A DNA stretch of 64,000 nucleotides, taken from the NCBI GenBank assembly GCA_021325025.1, contig JAJPHZ010000001.1, forward strand, positions 45,580-109,579, written 5' to 3'. Below the pieces are notes generated by a model that had not been told where the DNA came from, did not search any database, and was given only the letters and a program-made list of their open reading frames with translations. Each line of letters begins with the position of its first letter. Positions within the stretch are counted from its first letter, which is position 1. The position numbers were made by a program, and so were the translations under genes. Shown here piece after piece: positions 60,019 through 64,000 of the stretch. Source of the DNA: Pseudomonadota bacterium. Lineage in GTDB: Bacteria; Desulfobacterota; Binatia; Binatales; Binataceae.

Positions 60019-61147
60019 ATGCGCCGTTTCGCCCCGCTATCCTTATGGCACAGAATCGGCGGCCTTAAGTTGAAGCTCTGGCGTGACGTCCTAGACAGTT
60101 TGAACGACGCCGTGATGGTGCTGTCGCCCCGTCTCGACATCATTCTGAAAAACCCGGCTGCGGAGGCCCTGTTGGGTTCGCAGCTCAACCGTGGATTGGT
60201 CGAGGCGCTGCTCAGCCGCAATCCGTGGCTGGAGGGGATGGTGCGCGATTGCCTGCAACGGCGCCAGGAATCGTGCTGCCCCGACGCCAAATTGGCGCTG
60301 GCCGGGCAGGACCTGGCGGTGCGCGGCGAGGTCGCCCCGCTGCTTAACCAGGCCGGTCAGTTCAAGGGCGCGGTGGTACTGCTCCACGACCTGTCGCATC
60401 AAAGGGGGGCGGAACTGGTGGTCAATGGCGCCCACGGCGACCGGGTGCTGGGGCTGTCGCCCTCGGGGCTGGCCCACGAAATCAAAAATCCGCTGACCGG
60501 CATCAAGGGCGCGGCCGAGCTGCTTTCCGCGCTCTTTCCCGCCGAGCATCGGGCGCAGCAGTACTGCGGCCTGATTATGGACGGCGTCAACCGCATCGCG
60601 GAACTGGTCGAGCAGGTGCTGTCGGTCAGCGGACCCCAGCGTCTGAAAAAGGAGCCGGTCAACATTCATATGGTATTGCACCAGGCCTTGGGGATGGCCG
60701 GGCTGTTCCCGCCCGGTGCCGCCAACCCGATCAAGGTGGAGCAGGTTTTCGACCCCAGCCTGCCCGACGTGCTGGGCGATGCCGCTGCTCTGGAGCGGGT
60801 GTTTCTCAATCTCTTTCGCAACGCGATCGAGGCGATCGGGACCGGCCCGGGCACCATCCGGCTGCGCACCCGGATGGAAAGTGAGTTCCGGTTGCGGATG
60901 GGCCGCGAGCAGCGCCGCTTTTTGCGCGTCGAGATCAGCGACAGCGGCCCCGGCCTGACGCCCGATCAGCAGGCCCAGCTCTTCACGCCGTTCTTTACCA
61001 CCAAGCCCGGCGGCAGCGGCCTTGGGCTGGTGCTCAGCCAGCGCATCGTCGCGCTGCACGAAGGCAAACTGTGGGCCGAGCGCTGCGAAGAGGCGGGCCT
61101 GACCGGGATGACATTTAAGGTTACACTGCCACTTTATCAGGCGAGAT

Positions 61148-61170
<23 letters not shown>
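60019..61170 (+). CDS. NtrB-type sensor histidine kinase
   Basis: A 383-residue cytoplasmic two-component kinase. Residues ~18-125 form a PAS domain (DVLDSLNDAVMVLSPRLDII). The H-box GLAHEIKNPLTGIKGAAELL carries the phosphorylated His153. The ATPase part has NLFRNAIEAI (N box), DSGPGL (G1) and FFTTKPGGSGLGLVLSQRI (F and G2 boxes). No membrane segments are visible, as in NtrB. The start may be ATG 60019 or TTG 60070, which gives the usual short NtrB lead. The gene overlaps the NtrC-like regulator by 23 bases, so they are partners. Confidence 0.93.
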
Positions 61171-62649
<1,479 letters not shown>

Positions 62650-62653
<4 letters not shown>

Positions 62654-63267
62654 AGCTCCCCTCGCACTTCTACGCGATGGTCGATCCGCTGGCCGGCCAC
62701 GACCCGGTCGAGCTGGCGCGTACGATGCTGGAGGCGGGCGTGCGCGTGATGCAGTTGCGCCTCAAAGAGGCCTGCGGGCGCGACTTTCTCAAGGCGGCGC
62801 GCGAGATCGCCGCGCTGTGCGAGAAATCGGGTGCGATGCTGCTAATCAACGACCGCATCGACATCGCGCTCCTGTCGGACGCCGCCGGCGTGCACCTGGG
62901 GCAGACCGATATCCCGCTGCGCGCGGCGCGCAAGCTGATGGGTCCCGGCCGCATCATCGGCATCTCCACCGCCAGCGTCGAGCAGGCACGCACCGCGGAG
63001 GCCGGCGGTGCCGACTACATCGGGTTCGGCCCGATGTATCCGGGCGGCGCCAAGCAAATCGTCGCCGGCAAGGGCCTGGCGATGCTGCGTGAAGTGCGCG
63101 CCGCCGTGGGCGTTCCCATCGTCGCCATCGGCGGCATCACCGAATACCGCGTCCCCGAACTACTAGCCGCCGGCGCCGATGCCGTCGCCATCATCAGCGA
63201 CGTGGTCTACGCCCAAGACATTCCCGCCAAAGTCAAACGCCTGCTCGACTTCGACGCCGCCGCCTGA
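62650..63267 (+). CDS. thiE: Thiamine-phosphate synthase
   Basis: Joins hydroxymethylpyrimidine diphosphate and thiazole phosphate to make thiamine phosphate in the cytoplasm. The 205-residue product has the TIM-barrel marks MQLRLKEACGRDFL (lysine), INDRIDIALLSDAAGVHLGQ, GISTASVEQARTAEAGGADY, FGPMYPGGAKQ and the Gly-rich AIGGITEYRVPELLAAGADA. The GTG start overlaps the NtrC-like stop (GTGA). Why a thiE follows ntrBC is not obvious, but they appear translationally coupled. Confidence 0.93.
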
Positions 63268-63386
63268 TTCGGGCCGCCGGCCAACATGGCGCCGTAGGTC
63301 TCTGTAAAGGTTGGGATAATATTTGTTTGCATTCATGACCCGAGAAAAGCATTTCTTGCATCGAGGACTGTTAGCGGCGCGGAAAC

Positions 63387-63995
63387 GTGGACGTCTACGC
63401 CAACGCGACCCGGTTGACTTCAGCGACCCCACGGGTCTTTGCACCAGCACCCCCTCCCTACGACGGAGCGGCCGCGGCCGGCGAGGCTTCAGAAGCACCG
63501 AGTCACGGTAGTGTCGGGGGAGCGTCGCCGGCGGCGCTGGGCGATTTACAGGTCTTTGCTCCCTTCGGCGCGACGGTCCCGTCGGGTGTCGGTCTAATCA
63601 CCGGCATCGTCGGCGGAGCTCTGTCAGGCCTGTTGCCCAACGTAGGCGGCGACGGTGCCGGCGATGATGTCGTTGAGCGGTATCACGGCCACAACGGCGG
63701 CGGTCTTCGGCTGGTGGGAAACAACACCGCAGGCAAATCGTGCGCCGGATCAGAAGCTGCCGTGGTTCTTGGATGTCTGTTTGACTTCGCCCACATCAAC
63801 TCACGTCTCGGATTGGGAGTGGCCCGGTGTGCAGCCCCTTCGTCGGCGTCCGGACCAGGTGCCCCAGTTGGTTTCGCGGGCTTTCTTGGAGCAGTCGGTG
63901 CGACGGTTGGGCCGCCAACGGTTCTCCTTAATTACCTATTGGGCCGACAGTGCCTTAAGGAATATAATGAAGCAAAGCGTAAATGTGGACAGTAG
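63387..63995 (+). pseudogene. Orphan RHS-type C-terminal fragment with frameshifts
   Basis: Frame 63387 reads DVYANA, the start of the RHS-core end pattern, then drifts. The frame one base over (codons from 63407) reads DPVDFSDPTGLC, the RHS end motif. After it, the first frame continues as APAPPPYDGAA to a stop at 63995 and ends CLKEYNEAKRKC. So the RHS signature needs a frameshift to read DVYANA into PVDFSDPTGL, and another to return to the long frame. The ~150-residue tail is Gly/Ala-rich with two hydrophobic segments, as in RHS C-terminal modules. No RHS core lies upstream, so this is a remnant or an orphan toxin/immunity-type tip rather than an intact gene. Confidence 0.55.
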
Positions 63996-64000
63996 GATGA

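Overview
The window is high-GC DNA from a Gram-negative bacterium. It carries an outer-membrane polysaccharide export lipoprotein (Wza type), a tyrosine-kinase co-polymerase, a DUF1329 envelope protein, NtrB/NtrC regulators and a luciferase-like monooxygenase/P450 operon. This mix fits a soil or groundwater member of the deltaproteobacteria-like lineages such as Binatota. That placement is an impression from gene content, not a demonstrated assignment. No rRNA, tRNA, CRISPR array or intact insertion sequence was seen.

Layout. 1-5300 (minus strand): RNA ligase RtcB with a small partner, S-adenosylmethionine synthetase with a small downstream gene, and a DUF1329 protein. 5569-7966 (minus): a solitary TadG-like protein and a small secreted carboxypeptidase-regulatory-like protein, separated by about 900 bases without a convincing gene. 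8728-43204 (almost all plus): a very large exopolysaccharide/glycoconjugate locus. It holds Wza-like export lipoprotein, Wzc-like co-polymerase/kinase, two O-antigen-ligase/polymerase-like membrane proteins, two GT-C membrane glycosyltransferases, eight GT4-like and one GT2 glycosyltransferases, two small methyltransferases, an FkbM methyltransferase, a sugar epimerase/dehydratase, a Wzx-like flippase, an ABC exporter, and a three-gene set (HAD-UbiA fusion, DprE1-like, DprE2-like) predicted to make polyprenyl-phosphoryl-arabinose. A secreted pectate-lyase-fold protein lies in reverse orientation inside it. No priming phosphoglycosyl transferase was recognised.

43233-49566 (plus): a lasso-peptide-type RiPP cluster that follows the polysaccharide genes with a gap of only 28 bases. 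It contains a nucleotidyltransferase, an HPr-kinase-like kinase, a B2 leader peptidase, a PqqD/B1 recognition protein, an asparagine-synthetase-like cyclase lacking the N-terminal glutaminase cysteine, a 54-residue precursor gene overlapping the cyclase stop codon, and a SAM methyltransferase. The precursor has the Y-x-x-P-x-L and GDL-x-x-I-T leader pattern, followed by a short hydrophilic core with acidic residues at positions 8 and 9. This is the most interesting system in the window.

49875-63995: an XRE regulator; a minus-strand operon of alpha/beta hydrolase, luciferase-like monooxygenase, NTF2-like protein and cytochrome P450; a DUF4337 protein; a HAD hydrolase; a metallophosphoesterase divergent from a TrmJ-like RNA methyltransferase (possibly leaderless); a tyrosine phosphatase; a lytic transglycosylase; an NtrB/NtrC pair overlapping thiE; and, at the right edge, an orphan frameshifted RHS C-terminal fragment.
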